Assembly (NCBI RefSeq): GCF_000177235.2
Contig: NC_014829.1
Coordinates: 2,294,001 to 2,358,000, forward strand
DNA length: 64,000 nt
From: Evansella cellulosilytica DSM 2522
GTDB lineage: Bacteria > Bacillota > Bacilli > Bacillales > Salisediminibacteriaceae
Direction: 5' to 3'
The first letter of the stretch is position 1. Every line of letters starts with the position of its first letter. A program made the position numbers and the translations under genes. Below the pieces are notes generated by a model that saw only the letters and a program-made list of their open reading frames with translations, was not told where the DNA came from and did not search any database. Below, one piece after another: positions 44,689 to 53,995 of this stretch.

Positions 44689-47016
44689 GTGAATAAAGAA
44701 AATCATGGAAAACATATAGATGTTACCGTCGAAGAATGGATGCAATATCCTTATAGCAAATTAAAGGAAGCAGAGATTGTAAGAGCACTTAGTGAATCGG
44801 AGCAAATAAACGCGAGTCAATACAGTAGTGTAATAAAAGCAAGATTGTTAGCAATGGCCGCAGTGAGTAGGTATCAGCGTAAGCAAAGCTTTGACATAAA
44901 AGTAGAAACAAGAATAAATGAAGCGTGGGAAGAAAAAGAGGATAAATATGTTTGTGAAGCTGTTGTGTATTTATACTCCTTTTTACTTAATGAAACAATT
45001 TATAAACAAGGCTTTCCTAAAATAAGAGAAACGGATCATAGTCAAGGCAAAAAGAAAACGATAGCTCGCGTACAGGAAATGATCGAAGAAGGGATAAAAG
45101 AAGTAAATAGCTTAATACAATTGCTAGAACGGTATGAAGAGGCAGTACAAAAAGTAAGTGACAATACCGAAGAACTAGTTTCAAATGGAATTAATATCTT
45201 AAAAAAGCTACAGCAACAAAACATTGAAACAGTGGATATTATTAAGCAATATGAGTCAACTATTTCTGGCATTTACTTTTCAAAAGAAAAACATAAGCTT
45301 TTTCATGAGGCGTTAGAACAACTCACGATAACCTCCACTGAGTGGAATGAATGGCAAGCTTCTATTGATCGCGAGGAAGAGGAAAAAGGCTTAAAAAAGC
45401 TACACACAATGATAGGAATGGAGGAAGTGAAGAAGAAGGTTCATCAATATTATTATTATTTATTATACCAAGAGGAACGGAGAAAGCATGGTTATCGGCT
45501 TCAAAGTGAACCTTCTCTCAATATGATACTAACTGGAAATCCAGGTACAGGGAAAACAGAGTTAGCACGCTTACTCGCAAATATTTACTTTGACTTAGGT
45601 GTGTTACCTCGTGAAGAAGTCATCGAAGTGGATCGTTCTCAACTTGTCGGTGCCTACGTTGGACAAACTGAAGAAAAAACGATGAATGTGATAAAAGAGG
45701 CTATCGGTGGGGTGTTATTTATAGATGAAGCATACAGCTTAAAAAGAGGAAGTGCAACTGGGACAGACTATGGCCAGACGGCAATTGATACACTCGTTTC
45801 TGCTATGACAGGGGAATATGCTGGTCAATTTGCAGTGATTATGGCCGGATATCCTGAAGAAATGAGATCCTTTTTATGGAGTAATCCTGGTTTAAGAAGC
45901 AGGTTTCCCGAGAGCAATCATATTCATTTAGACGATTATTCTACTGAAGAGCTTTTAGAGATTGGTGAACAAATGGCACTCGATAATGACTTTTCGTTTA
46001 CATCTGGTGCTGTAAGAGAATTAAAGGAAAGAATAGAGCAAGAACGGGTTGATGAAAGCTTCGGTAATGCGCGAACTGTAAAAAATATCGTACTAGATGC
46101 AATCTTTGAAAAAGGGGCGGCAGTTGCAAAGACGAAGCAATTTACAACAGAAAATTTTATTTTGTTAGATAGTGAATCCTTTGAAAAAAAGAATCATCAA
46201 AAGCAAAATACGTTTACAGCTGAAGAACAGTTACAACAGCTTATAGGGTTAAAAGAAGTGAAGGAGCAAGTGAATACGCTCGCTTCGTTCGTTAAAGTAC
46301 AAAATATTCGAAAAGAGAAGGGGCTACGAACAACACCTATACAGCTTCATGCTATTTTCACCGGTCCACCAGGGACAGGTAAAACAACAGTAGCAAAAAT
46401 ATATGGTCAAATTTTATATGAACTAGGGCTTTTAAAAAGAGGGCATCTTGTCATTGCTGGCAGAAGTGATCTTGTTGCAGCTTATGTTGGTCAAACAGCT
46501 ATTAAAACAAAAAAAATGATAAAGCAAGCATTAGGTGGTGTATTGTTCATTGATGAAGCATACTCTCTCGTTGCAAGAGGAGATCAAGACTTCGGAAAAG
46601 AAGCAGTAGATACATTAGTAGAAGAAATGACGAAGCATAATGAAAACTTAGTAGTCATTCTAGCAGGCTATGACGAAAAGATGGGACCATTGATGGGGAG
46701 TAATCCAGGTTTAAAGTCACGCTTTAAAAAAACAATTACTTTTCCTCATTATTCTTCAGAGGAGCTCGTAGACATTTTGATTTTTTATGTCAATGAGCTC
46801 GGATATAAAATTGACCAAGTAGTGGTGGACGCTTTAAATGAAGTGATAAAGGAGGAGCAACCAGACGGCAATGCACGTGCAATGAAAGATATGGTGGAAG
46901 ATGCTATACAAAGACAAGCATATCGAATTATCCAGCAAAAAAAGGATAATGAGGCTTCTTTGACGAAGTTGGAATTGGATGATTTTTCAATATTAGTTAA
47001 GGGAGAGAAGAAGTAA
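44689..47016 (+). CDS. Tandem AAA+ ATPase, SpoVK/CbbX-like
   Basis: A 775-residue protein with an N-terminal helical region and two complete AAA+ modules of the SpoVK/CbbX type. Walker A motifs are GNPGTGKT (283-290) and GPPGTGKT (559-566), with GVLFIDEAYSL Walker B in each and a YVGQT pore-loop-like sequence. B. subtilis SpoVK has only one module. GTG 44689 is preferred: AGGTGG lies five bases before it, and the longer frame from 44521 has no ribosome binding site. The stop overlaps the thioesterase ATG by one base. Confidence 0.87.
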   Translation: MNKENHGKHIDVTVEEWMQYPYSKLKEAEIVRALSESEQINASQYSSVIKARLLAMAAVSRYQRKQSFDIKVETRINEAWEEKEDKYVCEAVVYLYSFLLNETIYKQGFPKIRETDHSQGKKKTIARVQEMIEEGIKEVNSLIQLLERYEEAVQKVSDNTEELVSNGINILKKLQQQNIETVDIIKQYESTISGIYFSKEKHKLFHEALEQLTITSTEWNEWQASIDREEEEKGLKKLHTMIGMEEVKKKVHQYYYYLLYQEERRKHGYRLQSEPSLNMILTGNPGTGKTELARLLANIYFDLGVLPREEVIEVDRSQLVGAYVGQTEEKTMNVIKEAIGGVLFIDEAYSLKRGSATGTDYGQTAIDTLVSAMTGEYAGQFAVIMAGYPEEMRSFLWSNPGLRSRFPESNHIHLDDYSTEELLEIGEQMALDNDFSFTSGAVRELKERIEQERVDESFGNARTVKNIVLDAIFEKGAAVAKTKQFTTENFILLDSESFEKKNHQKQNTFTAEEQLQQLIGLKEVKEQVNTLASFVKVQNIRKEKGLRTTPIQLHAIFTGPPGTGKTTVAKIYGQILYELGLLKRGHLVIAGRSDLVAAYVGQTAIKTKKMIKQALGGVLFIDEAYSLVARGDQDFGKEAVDTLVEEMTKHNENLVVILAGYDEKMGPLMGSNPGLKSRFKKTITFPHYSSEELVDILIFYVNELGYKIDQVVVDALNEVIKEEQPDGNARAMKDMVEDAIQRQAYRIIQQKKDNEASLTKLELDDFSILVKGEKK

Positions 47017-47432
47017 TGCTAGTATCTTCAGAAGAAATAGCTGTGCGATATGCAGAAACAGATCAAATGGGTGTTGTTTACCATGCAAATTATTTAATTT
47101 GGTGTGAAATAGGCAGAACAAAATATATTGAAGCATTAGGCTATAAATATGCAGATTTAGAGAAAATGGGTGTGTTATCTCCTGTTACAAGTTTACAGAT
47201 GAAGTATCACTATCCTGCTAAGTATGGTGAATCAATCACAGTAGAGACATGGGTGGAATCATATAACGGTATTCGTGTTATTTACGGTTACGAAATTACC
47301 AATTCATTAGGCCAAAAGTGTTTAACAGGGACAAGTGAGCATGTATGTGTAAAAAAAGACACATTTAAACCTATCTCTATTAAGAAACATTTTCCAGAGT
47401 GGCATGAATCCTACGAAAAGCATAAAAAGTGA
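47016..47432 (+). CDS. yneP: Acyl-CoA thioesterase (YneP/YbgC-like)
   Basis: A 138-residue hotdog-fold thioesterase. YAETDQMGVVYHANYLIWCE contains the catalytic aspartate of the 4HBT class. The start overlaps the AAA+ stop. In B. subtilis yneP follows sspN-tlp and precedes yneQ; here it precedes tlp. Confidence 0.88.
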   Translation: MLVSSEEIAVRYAETDQMGVVYHANYLIWCEIGRTKYIEALGYKYADLEKMGVLSPVTSLQMKYHYPAKYGESITVETWVESYNGIRVIYGYEITNSLGQKCLTGTSEHVCVKKDTFKPISIKKHFPEWHESYEKHKK

Positions 47433-47509
47433 AAGGAATAATTTTTCTGAATAGATTGCCTCTTAAAGTAAAAACTATCATAGAATTACATATGAAAGGG
47501 GCAAAAAGT

Positions 47510-47737
47510 ATGGCAAAGCCAGACAATCGTAAAAACAACGTAGAGAGACTTCAAAAGATGGTAGAAAATACGAAGGAAAATATGGAAGCTGCTAGAGAAA
47601 CGATGGATAATGAACATTTATCAGCTTCAGATAAAGCTGCAATTGAATCGAAGAATCACCGTCGTGAAGAAAGTATAGAGAGCTTTAAGGCGGAAATTGC
47701 TGACGAAAAAAGAGATCGTGAAAACGGAGAAGTTTAA
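47510..47737 (+). CDS. tlp: Small acid-soluble spore protein Tlp
   Basis: A 75-residue hydrophilic protein (AKPDNRKNNVERLQKMVENT, then KENMEAARETM, then SDKAAIESKNHRREESIESF) that matches Tlp. ATG 47510 follows GAAAGGGG. The upstream part of the open frame from 47429 is not part of it. A terminator follows. Confidence 0.92.
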   Translation: MAKPDNRKNNVERLQKMVENTKENMEAARETMDNEHLSASDKAAIESKNHRREESIESFKAEIADEKRDRENGEV

Positions 47738-47744
47738 TCCTATG

Positions 47745-47781
47745 AAGACAAGAAACGCATCATGTTTCTTGTCTTTTCTTC
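47745..47781 (+). terminator. Terminator after tlp
   Basis: AAGACAAGAAAC / GTTTCTTGTCTT arms followed by TTCTTC. Confidence 0.85.
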
Positions 47782-48018
47782 TTTTAATATATAGGCTCTG
47801 TTTAAGGCTATTATTCATATTCAAGAAAAGGTGCGAAACGCCTGGAATAGCATTAGCTGAAAATCAAGAGGAAAACGAGAATCTTAAGCGAAAATCAACA
47901 ACAAAGTTTACCATATCTATTTAAAAAGTATGTAAGATTAGTTTACGCTCTAGCTCATTTTTATTGAAATGGTATCCCTTTTACTTGTTATAATAGAAAT
48001 ACGGAAGGGAGTAGTAGA

Positions 48019-48330
48019 ATGGCTTTTGGAATAAAAAGAGAAGAATTAAACAACTGGAAGAAAGCCGCTAAAAATGAGGAAATAGCCTTCATTACTCATT
48101 TTTGGTATGACCCTCGTTTCCCTGGTTGTACGACAGTTACAAAAGTGGCGTGCGCGAACATGGCAAAGCTCATTCGCTGGGGAGAGCGTTATGGCTTAAA
48201 AAAAGAATGGATACATAAACGGAACGATTTCCCTCACTTTGATTTGCTCGGTGAAAGGCAGAAGGAAATATTAAAGATGGAGAATAAGTTTGAGCAACTT
48301 CAAAGATTAGAAGAGAAAAAGAAAGGATGA
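48019..48330 (+). CDS. yneQ: YneQ-like protein
   Basis: A 103-residue protein. ITHFWYDPRFPGCTTVTKVA and WGERYGLKKEWIHKR match YneQ of B. subtilis, a short protein of unknown function found next to yneP. GGAAGGGAG precedes the ATG. Its place after tlp supports the assignment. Confidence 0.8.
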   Translation: MAFGIKREELNNWKKAAKNEEIAFITHFWYDPRFPGCTTVTKVACANMAKLIRWGERYGLKKEWIHKRNDFPHFDLLGERQKEILKMENKFEQLQRLEEKKKG

Positions 48331-48336
48331 AGAAAT

Positions 48337-49164
48337 GTGATTGATTTACAAACAGAAATTATTACAGCTTTACAAGTAAAACCATCTATTGATGCAAAAC
48401 AAGAAATTAGGGATCGGATTCAACTAATAAAAGCTTATTTAAAAAAATCAGGCCTTAACGGGTATGTACTAGGTATATCAGGTGGACAAGATTCAGCACT
48501 AACTGGAAAGTTGATTCAACTTGCAATGGAAGAGCTTAATGACGAAGAAAATACTAAAAAATATACTTTTTATGCTATGCGGCTACCATATGGCGTTCAA
48601 CAAGATGAGGATGATGCACAGCAAGCGCTTAGCTTTATTAACCCGTATCACCGGCTCACTGTTAATGTAAAACCTTCAGTAGATGCTTCTTTTGAGCAAT
48701 TTAAAAAAGCAACTGGCGAGGCATTAACTGATTTTGTTAAAGGTAATACGAAGGCACGAGAACGAATGAAGGCACAGTACGATGTAGCAGCACATTATGG
48801 CTGCTTAGTTGCAGGAACAGACCATGCAGCGGAAGCAATTACGGGGTTTTATACGAAATTTGGTGATGGTGCCTGTGATATAACGCCTATTTTTGGGTTA
48901 AATAAACGCCAAGGGAAGATTTTATTACAAGCACTAGGTGCACCAGAAATACTATATACGAAAGCACCGACAGCTGATTTAGAGGATGATAGACCAGCTT
49001 TACCAGATGAAGAAGCTTTAGGAGTTACATACAATCAAATTGATGATTATTTAGAAGGAAAAGATATTGATGAAGGTGCTAAAAAAGTAATCGAAAGACA
49101 TTATGTAAAAACAGAGCATAAACGTCAGCTTCCTGTCACGCTTTATGATCGGTGGTGGAAATAA
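48337..49164 (+). CDS. nadE: NH3-dependent NAD+ synthetase
   Basis: A 275-residue enzyme that amidates deamido-NAD with ammonia and ATP. The PP-loop is SGGQDS (48-53). Further conserved parts are [53 protein letters not shown] and [14 protein letters not shown]. The length matches B. subtilis NadE (272). GTG start. It overlaps the open frame of the next gene only by the latter's upstream extension. Confidence 0.97.
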   Translation: MIDLQTEIITALQVKPSIDAKQEIRDRIQLIKAYLKKSGLNGYVLGISGGQDSALTGKLIQLAMEELNDEENTKKYTFYAMRLPYGVQQDEDDAQQALSFINPYHRLTVNVKPSVDASFEQFKKATGEALTDFVKGNTKARERMKAQYDVAAHYGCLVAGTDHAAEAITGFYTKFGDGACDITPIFGLNKRQGKILLQALGAPEILYTKAPTADLEDDRPALPDEEALGVTYNQIDDYLEGKDIDEGAKKVIERHYVKTEHKRQLPVTLYDRWWK

Positions 49165-49165
49165 T

Positions 49166-50041
49166 TTGAGTAAAAAACATCATTCCGAGCTACTTGCTGA
49201 CTTACATATGCATTCAACAGCCTCTGATGGAGGATACTCACCGTCACAGTTAATGGAAAAGTGTATCAATAACCACCTATCTATCGTGTCGTTAACAGAT
49301 CACGATACTACTGCTGGTGTGATAGAGGCGATGAAAGTTGCTAAAGAGCATCACTTGCGATTTATTCCTGGAATTGAACTTTCGACTCGAATTAAAAACA
49401 CACATGTTGATATATTAGGGTATGGTATAGATCCTCACAACAAGTCTCTATTGTCCACGATTACGTTTCACCAGCAAATGCGGATCGAAAGAATGAAGAC
49501 AATGATTGAGAAGTCAAATGAGCAAGGACTATCAGTCACCTTTAACGAGGTAGCGGAGCTTGCGAAAGGGGATACTTTTTCACGACCACATCTCGCACAA
49601 ACGTATGTGAAAAAGGGGTATGTGAAGGATGTAAAAGAAGCGTTTGATCTTTACTTAGCTAATGGCAAACCTTGCTATGTTGAAAAGGAAGATGAAATGA
49701 CTCCGCAAGAGGCCATTGAACTTGTCCATCAAGCTGAAGGAATAGCGATTGTTGCTCACCCAATTTTTTATTCTTTAGATGAAGATATTTTTGAATGGCT
49801 TACAGTACATCACCTAGATGGTATTGAAGTATATCATCGTGATCATGACGATGATGCAATAGACCGTTTTCTAAAACTAGCGAATAGAGCGGAGGTTGCT
49901 AGAGGAAAAAAGGTTTTTATTACAGGTGGATCTGACTTTCATCATGAATCATTTGGAAGAGAAGGGGAGAACATCGGTATAACTAAGCTACCATATGAGA
50001 TTGGAGAGCAAATATATAAAGCTGTTAGAAACAAAATTTAA
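49166..50041 (+). CDS. PHP-domain phosphoesterase
   Basis: A 291-residue metal-dependent phosphoesterase of the PHP family. Metal-binding motifs are DLHMHSTASDG near the start, SLTDHDT, GIELST, VAHP and SDFHHE. Homologues (YciV/RNase AM-like) hydrolyse 3',5'-nucleoside bisphosphates or short RNA. TTG 49166 has GGTGGTGG upstream and lies two bases after nadE; an ATG at 49145 would overlap nadE. Confidence 0.9.
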   Translation: MSKKHHSELLADLHMHSTASDGGYSPSQLMEKCINNHLSIVSLTDHDTTAGVIEAMKVAKEHHLRFIPGIELSTRIKNTHVDILGYGIDPHNKSLLSTITFHQQMRIERMKTMIEKSNEQGLSVTFNEVAELAKGDTFSRPHLAQTYVKKGYVKDVKEAFDLYLANGKPCYVEKEDEMTPQEAIELVHQAEGIAIVAHPIFYSLDEDIFEWLTVHHLDGIEVYHRDHDDDAIDRFLKLANRAEVARGKKVFITGGSDFHHESFGREGENIGITKLPYEIGEQIYKAVRNKI

Positions 50042-50052
50042 ATCCCATAACG

Positions 50053-50098
50053 AAAGGCTGACTTTTCAGGTAGACTTTTACCTGTTGAGTCAGCCTTT
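50053..50098 (+). terminator. Terminator with two-part stem
   Basis: AAAGGCTGAC / GTCAGCCTTT outer arms and CAGGTA / TACCTG inner arms. Confidence 0.8.
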
Positions 50099-50221
50099 AA
50101 GTATTGTACAGAACGGATAGACCAGGCGCTAGTATTCAACCTTCTGACCTCATTTTAGAATAATCACATATCTAGGCTAATCGGAATACGATGTATGGAT
50201 GAAGTTGAGGGAGGGAGATTA

Positions 50222-51283
50222 TTGAAAACATTTATTAACGGACATACAAGTGAAGGATTTTTTAGTTTATTAAACCAATTTTGGTCAGACTATAAAATTT
50301 ATGTAGTATCAGGTGCAACAAGTAAATCAAGAAGTAAGCTCTTATCGGAAGTCGCATCTGAATTACGACATAAAACTAATGTGGAAATACTGCTTCACCC
50401 AAATGATGGGGAGACAGTTGATGGCATTGTGCTAAAAGATAAAAAAGCACTTTTAATATCAGATAACGGACCGTTATATCCGAGCAGCAGATATTACGGA
50501 TTAATAGATCATGTAATAAATTTAAACGATTGTTTTACAACAAATAATCATTATTCACTTGCTGAAGTGAAAAAGCTCATGAATGAAGTGGATGGTCATC
50601 GCTTTCAAGCATATAAAAGTTTTGCAAAAGGTAGAGAAATCCACGAAAAAAAAGAGAGTATTTATTTATCTGCGATGAATTTTAAAGCAGCGGATGAAGC
50701 AGCAGATGAAATAATGAATGAATGGATAACACGTATTAGTGTTCCGGAAGAGAATCCGATAGTTACACAACGATTCTTCGGTGCTGCTACTGCTTTTGGA
50801 CCTATCAATTATATTAACGACATAACAGCAGATGTAAACAATCGTATTATTATTAAAGGACGTTCAGGAAGTGGGAAATCAACATTAATGAGAAAAATTG
50901 GTGACGCAGCTGAAAAAAAGGACGTAACAGTTCATTATTATCCTTGTGCACTAGATCCTAACAGTTTAGATATGATTATTATTCCTGCACTTTCATTTGC
51001 AATTGTAGATGGAACAGCTCCGCACATTATTAATGCAGAACGTGATGGCGATCGAATATTGGATATGTTTACGAGATGCATTGATCCGATAATTGAAGAA
51101 GATAACGATGAACTATTAGATCAAATAACTTATGATTATAAAAAGACGATGAAACAAGGAACAGAGCACCTTCACAATCTAATAAACGTCGAAGAAAATA
51201 TTGAAAATATACTAATGGAAAATGTAGATGAAAAAAAGTTAATGGTCAACAAAGTCCATATAATTGATCTTATAAATGAATGA
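50222..51283 (+). CDS. P-loop ATPase with duplicated halves, first P-loop degenerate (PRK06851-like)
   Basis: A 353-residue protein of an uncharacterised Firmicute nucleotide-binding family built of two similar halves. The second half has a good Walker A (GRSGSGKST, 213-221) and FAIVDGTAPHI. The first half shows the matching fold (FINGHTSEGFFSL, then VVSGATSKSRSKLL) but its P-loop is degenerate and lacks the Gly-Lys-Ser. TTG 50222 follows GAGGGAGGGAG and gives the family's usual start. Confidence 0.75.
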   Translation: MKTFINGHTSEGFFSLLNQFWSDYKIYVVSGATSKSRSKLLSEVASELRHKTNVEILLHPNDGETVDGIVLKDKKALLISDNGPLYPSSRYYGLIDHVINLNDCFTTNNHYSLAEVKKLMNEVDGHRFQAYKSFAKGREIHEKKESIYLSAMNFKAADEAADEIMNEWITRISVPEENPIVTQRFFGAATAFGPINYINDITADVNNRIIIKGRSGSGKSTLMRKIGDAAEKKDVTVHYYPCALDPNSLDMIIIPALSFAIVDGTAPHIINAERDGDRILDMFTRCIDPIIEEDNDELLDQITYDYKKTMKQGTEHLHNLINVEENIENILMENVDEKKLMVNKVHIIDLINE

Positions 51284-51319
51284 TAATATGAAATAAGAAA
51301 GAATTGGCTGTCAAAAACG

Positions 51320-51432
51320 CCGCGCGCCCACTATAAGATTTATAGTGGGCTTTAAGTGTTGCTTATGCCCCGTACATTGCAGGTTGGCTCAAAAGGTAAA
51401 AACTTGATCCTTTTGAGTTCAACCTTTTTTAA
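51320..51432 (+). repeat. Dispersed intergenic element, copy 2
   Basis: GCCCACTATAA / TTATAGTGGGC perfect hairpin, CTTTAAGTG, GTACATTGC and an AGGTTGGCTCAAAAGG / CCTTTTGAGTTCAACCT stem ending in TTTTTT. Same block order as 37229-37332. The last stem also works as the terminator of the ATPase gene. Confidence 0.7.
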
Positions 51433-51467
51433 CGAAAGATAAGATAACTTTGCTGTCACTAAGAACT

Positions 51468-51495
51468 TTGACAAAAAAGTAGTAAACTTTATGCT
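51468..51495 (+). promoter_or_regulatory. Probable sigma-A promoter with long leader to the MFS gene
   Basis: TTGACA (51468-51473) and TATGCT (51490-51495) with a 16-base spacer. The leader to the ATG is about 225 nt with no obvious gene, AT-rich, and without a riboswitch that could be recognised. Confidence 0.55.
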
Positions 51496-51726
51496 ATTAT
51501 GACAACCTAACTGTTAGGATTACTGTAAAAAAAGTCGGATATATATATTTCTTTTGTGCAAATAGTTCCGTATAGTATATAAAGTATCGTACATATAATG
51601 TTATCTTTGAATAATAAAAAGTACTTACCACAGATTGTTTAAGTAACAGAATCACTGCTCGAAAGTTTTATTATAAAAATATAATTTTCTTATTTAATGG
51701 ATAGTGAAGAAAGGTGATACAAACGA

Positions 51727-52905
51727 ATGCAAACATGGAAACTTAAAGGAATGTTATTTTTCTTCCATTCCTCAATGACTATTTTAATAAGTTATTTACC
51801 AGTATATTTTCAAGCACTAGGACTTGAAGGTTCTCAAATTGGTCTTTTATTAGCTGTAGGTCCAGCTGCAGCTATTATTGCACAACCTTTTTGGGGATTT
51901 ATGAGTGATAAGTGGAAAACTGTGAAACGTATCCTTCTTATTTGTTTTTCCGGTGCTTTAGCAGTTGGTTTTATTATGTTTCAAGTCACAGAGTATTTAT
52001 TACTCATCCCAGTCATTTTTTTGTTTTATTCCTTCACTTCTCCTGCTGGTGGGTTAGGGGACAGCCTAGCCCAAAAAATATCAGTGCAGCACGGCGTTTC
52101 ATTTGGAAGCATTAGAATGTGGGGCTCAATCGGTTTTGGTACTTCATCATTAGCAGGCGGTGTATTATTAACGCACATCGGTATCTTGAATATTTATTAT
52201 TTGTTTGCTTTTTTCATTTTAATGGCGTTATTTTTATGTTTCTTAGCACCAGATAGTGAACCTTCAAAAAAACCAGTTCAATTGCTATCAGCAGTGAAGC
52301 TGATAAAGGATAAAAAGTTACTCATATTTTTATTGATGATTTTTGCAATTGGTTTATCTCATAGGATTAACGATTCTTTTATTAGTTTGTATATCGTTGA
52401 ACTTGGAGGGAACGAGACATATATTGGCGTTTCTTGGTTTTTAGGTTTATCAACAGAAGTGCTGACTTTTGCACTAAGTGTCTATTGGTTAAAACGATAT
52501 CACTTATTAACGTATATATCTGTTGCTGCAGTGATTTACTTTATAAGATGGGTGCTACTAGCCTTTGTACCTGATGCTAACTTTCTTTTAGCAGTACAGG
52601 TGTTACACGGAATAAGCTTTGGTTTATTTTACTTATCTGCATTTCAATTTGTGTCACGATTAGTTCCAGAAGAATTAGAATCAACAGGTCACCTTTTGTT
52701 TATTTCTATTTTCTTTGGATTCGCAGGTGTAATTGGCTCTATACTTGGTGGGAACATTATGAGTATGTTTAACTTAAGAGTACTTTATGGGATAATGGCA
52801 GGCTTAGCTCTGATTGGTTTAGTAGGTTCTCTTTTATACCGAAAGTTCTATTTTAATACGGAGCAAGGACAAAATGAATTAAAGCATATAAGCTCTACGG
52901 AATAA
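51727..52905 (+). CDS. MFS transporter
   Basis: A 392-residue major facilitator with 12 membrane helices. PFWGFMSDKWKTVKRILL is the loop 2-3 signature, and FGSIRMWGSIGFGTSSLAGG resembles the MFS_1-like/LacY-NupG group (as in PPP permeases). Substrate unknown. GAAAGGTGATA precedes the ATG. Confidence 0.9.
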   Translation: MQTWKLKGMLFFFHSSMTILISYLPVYFQALGLEGSQIGLLLAVGPAAAIIAQPFWGFMSDKWKTVKRILLICFSGALAVGFIMFQVTEYLLLIPVIFLFYSFTSPAGGLGDSLAQKISVQHGVSFGSIRMWGSIGFGTSSLAGGVLLTHIGILNIYYLFAFFILMALFLCFLAPDSEPSKKPVQLLSAVKLIKDKKLLIFLLMIFAIGLSHRINDSFISLYIVELGGNETYIGVSWFLGLSTEVLTFALSVYWLKRYHLLTYISVAAVIYFIRWVLLAFVPDANFLLAVQVLHGISFGLFYLSAFQFVSRLVPEELESTGHLLFISIFFGFAGVIGSILGGNIMSMFNLRVLYGIMAGLALIGLVGSLLYRKFYFNTEQGQNELKHISSTE

Positions 52906-52919
52906 ATAAATACACGTAT

Positions 52920-52966
52920 AGAGGTTAACTCAAGGTCAAATACTCACCTTCCGAGTTAACCTCTTT
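52920..52966. terminator. Terminator between convergent genes
   Basis: AGAGGTTAACTC / GAGTTAACCTCT arms with an inner GGT/ACC pair, T-rich on the plus strand. Confidence 0.82.
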
Positions 52967-52967
52967 G

Positions 52968-53951
52968 TTATACCGAGTCACCGATATTACTTTCATTATA
53001 ACCTTCTTCTATTATGATATCGTCGTTCTGTAGCGCTTGAGTAAAGGCCGCTTCTATTTCATCAACCGCATCAATACTCTCTTTAATTATTGCGTATGTT
53101 CCTGGTGCAATCGTCATATACAGTGGAAAGCTGTTTTGTTTAATCTTTATTGCAGAAGCATCATAAATGGGGAATTGCTTTGAAAAGTCCTTTTTCATAC
53201 CGAAAGCAATGGCATAAATATAATTCAACGTTAACCACGAATTATTTTCTACTGCTGCTTTATTTTTTAAGTAAAGCTTATATTGGCTTAATTGTTGGGT
53301 GATTTCCCACCCTTTGTTTGTTTTTAGAGGCATAATAGCACATGCTAATAACAACGTTATACTGCCAGATAAATATAAAATGCCTATAAGGGGAACAAAA
53401 AACAAATATACACTGCCTAAAATTAAAAAAAGAAAAGAAAAGGAGCCGGTTATCCAACGTTTTGTAGGTATCTTCTTAGAGATTAACCCTTCTGTCTCTA
53501 ATTGGGCTTTTAATAAATTCTCCCACTTTTTACAGCTTTCAAGAAATTTAGCTTCTCCTTCTCGGTCGAAAGTATAGCTTTGTAGATCAGAAGGGTAAAA
53601 CACGCCATTTTTACCTACATCATAAAACAACCATTGAATTAAATAAGCATCATCATTAGAAATGAAAGATGGATCATTCGTTCCGATGCAAAAATAATAT
53701 TCCTGTCTAACTTCGTCAAACTGAAGCTGAATAAACTCTTTTTTAACGAGATATAATAAACTTGCTACTAAATGTCTTGAAGATACACCAATATTTTGAA
53801 AGAAGTACGCTGCTAATGTCGGAGACAAATTTTCTAGCTTTTCTATATCAAATTCTATCATTTTACTTTTAGCACGATAGTGACTCATTAACGTATAACA
53901 TAAAACAGAACAAAAAATAAATAACGTTATATAGGTGAATACCGCATTCAT
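52968..53951 (-). CDS. DUF2207-like membrane protein, lacking the N-terminal domain
   Basis: A 327-residue protein with an N-terminal helix, a cytoplasmic winged-like segment (LSPTLAAYFFQNIGVSSRHLVASL, LLYLVKKEFIQLQ), and two membrane helices around residues 165-205. The order matches the C-terminal part of DUF2207 proteins, which normally have about 550-600 residues. The extracellular N-terminal half is absent. GAGGGAAAC lies upstream. Confidence 0.65.
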   Translation of the reverse strand: MNAVFTYITLFIFCSVLCYTLMSHYRAKSKMIEFDIEKLENLSPTLAAYFFQNIGVSSRHLVASLLYLVKKEFIQLQFDEVRQEYYFCIGTNDPSFISNDDAYLIQWLFYDVGKNGVFYPSDLQSYTFDREGEAKFLESCKKWENLLKAQLETEGLISKKIPTKRWITGSFSFLFLILGSVYLFFVPLIGILYLSGSITLLLACAIMPLKTNKGWEITQQLSQYKLYLKNKAAVENNSWLTLNYIYAIAFGMKKDFSKQFPIYDASAIKIKQNSFPLYMTIAPGTYAIIKESIDAVDEIEAAFTQALQNDDIIIEEGYNESNIGDSV

Positions 53952-53995
53952 CGTCCTAGTTTCCCTCCTAATAATAGTAATATTACAGATCTATT

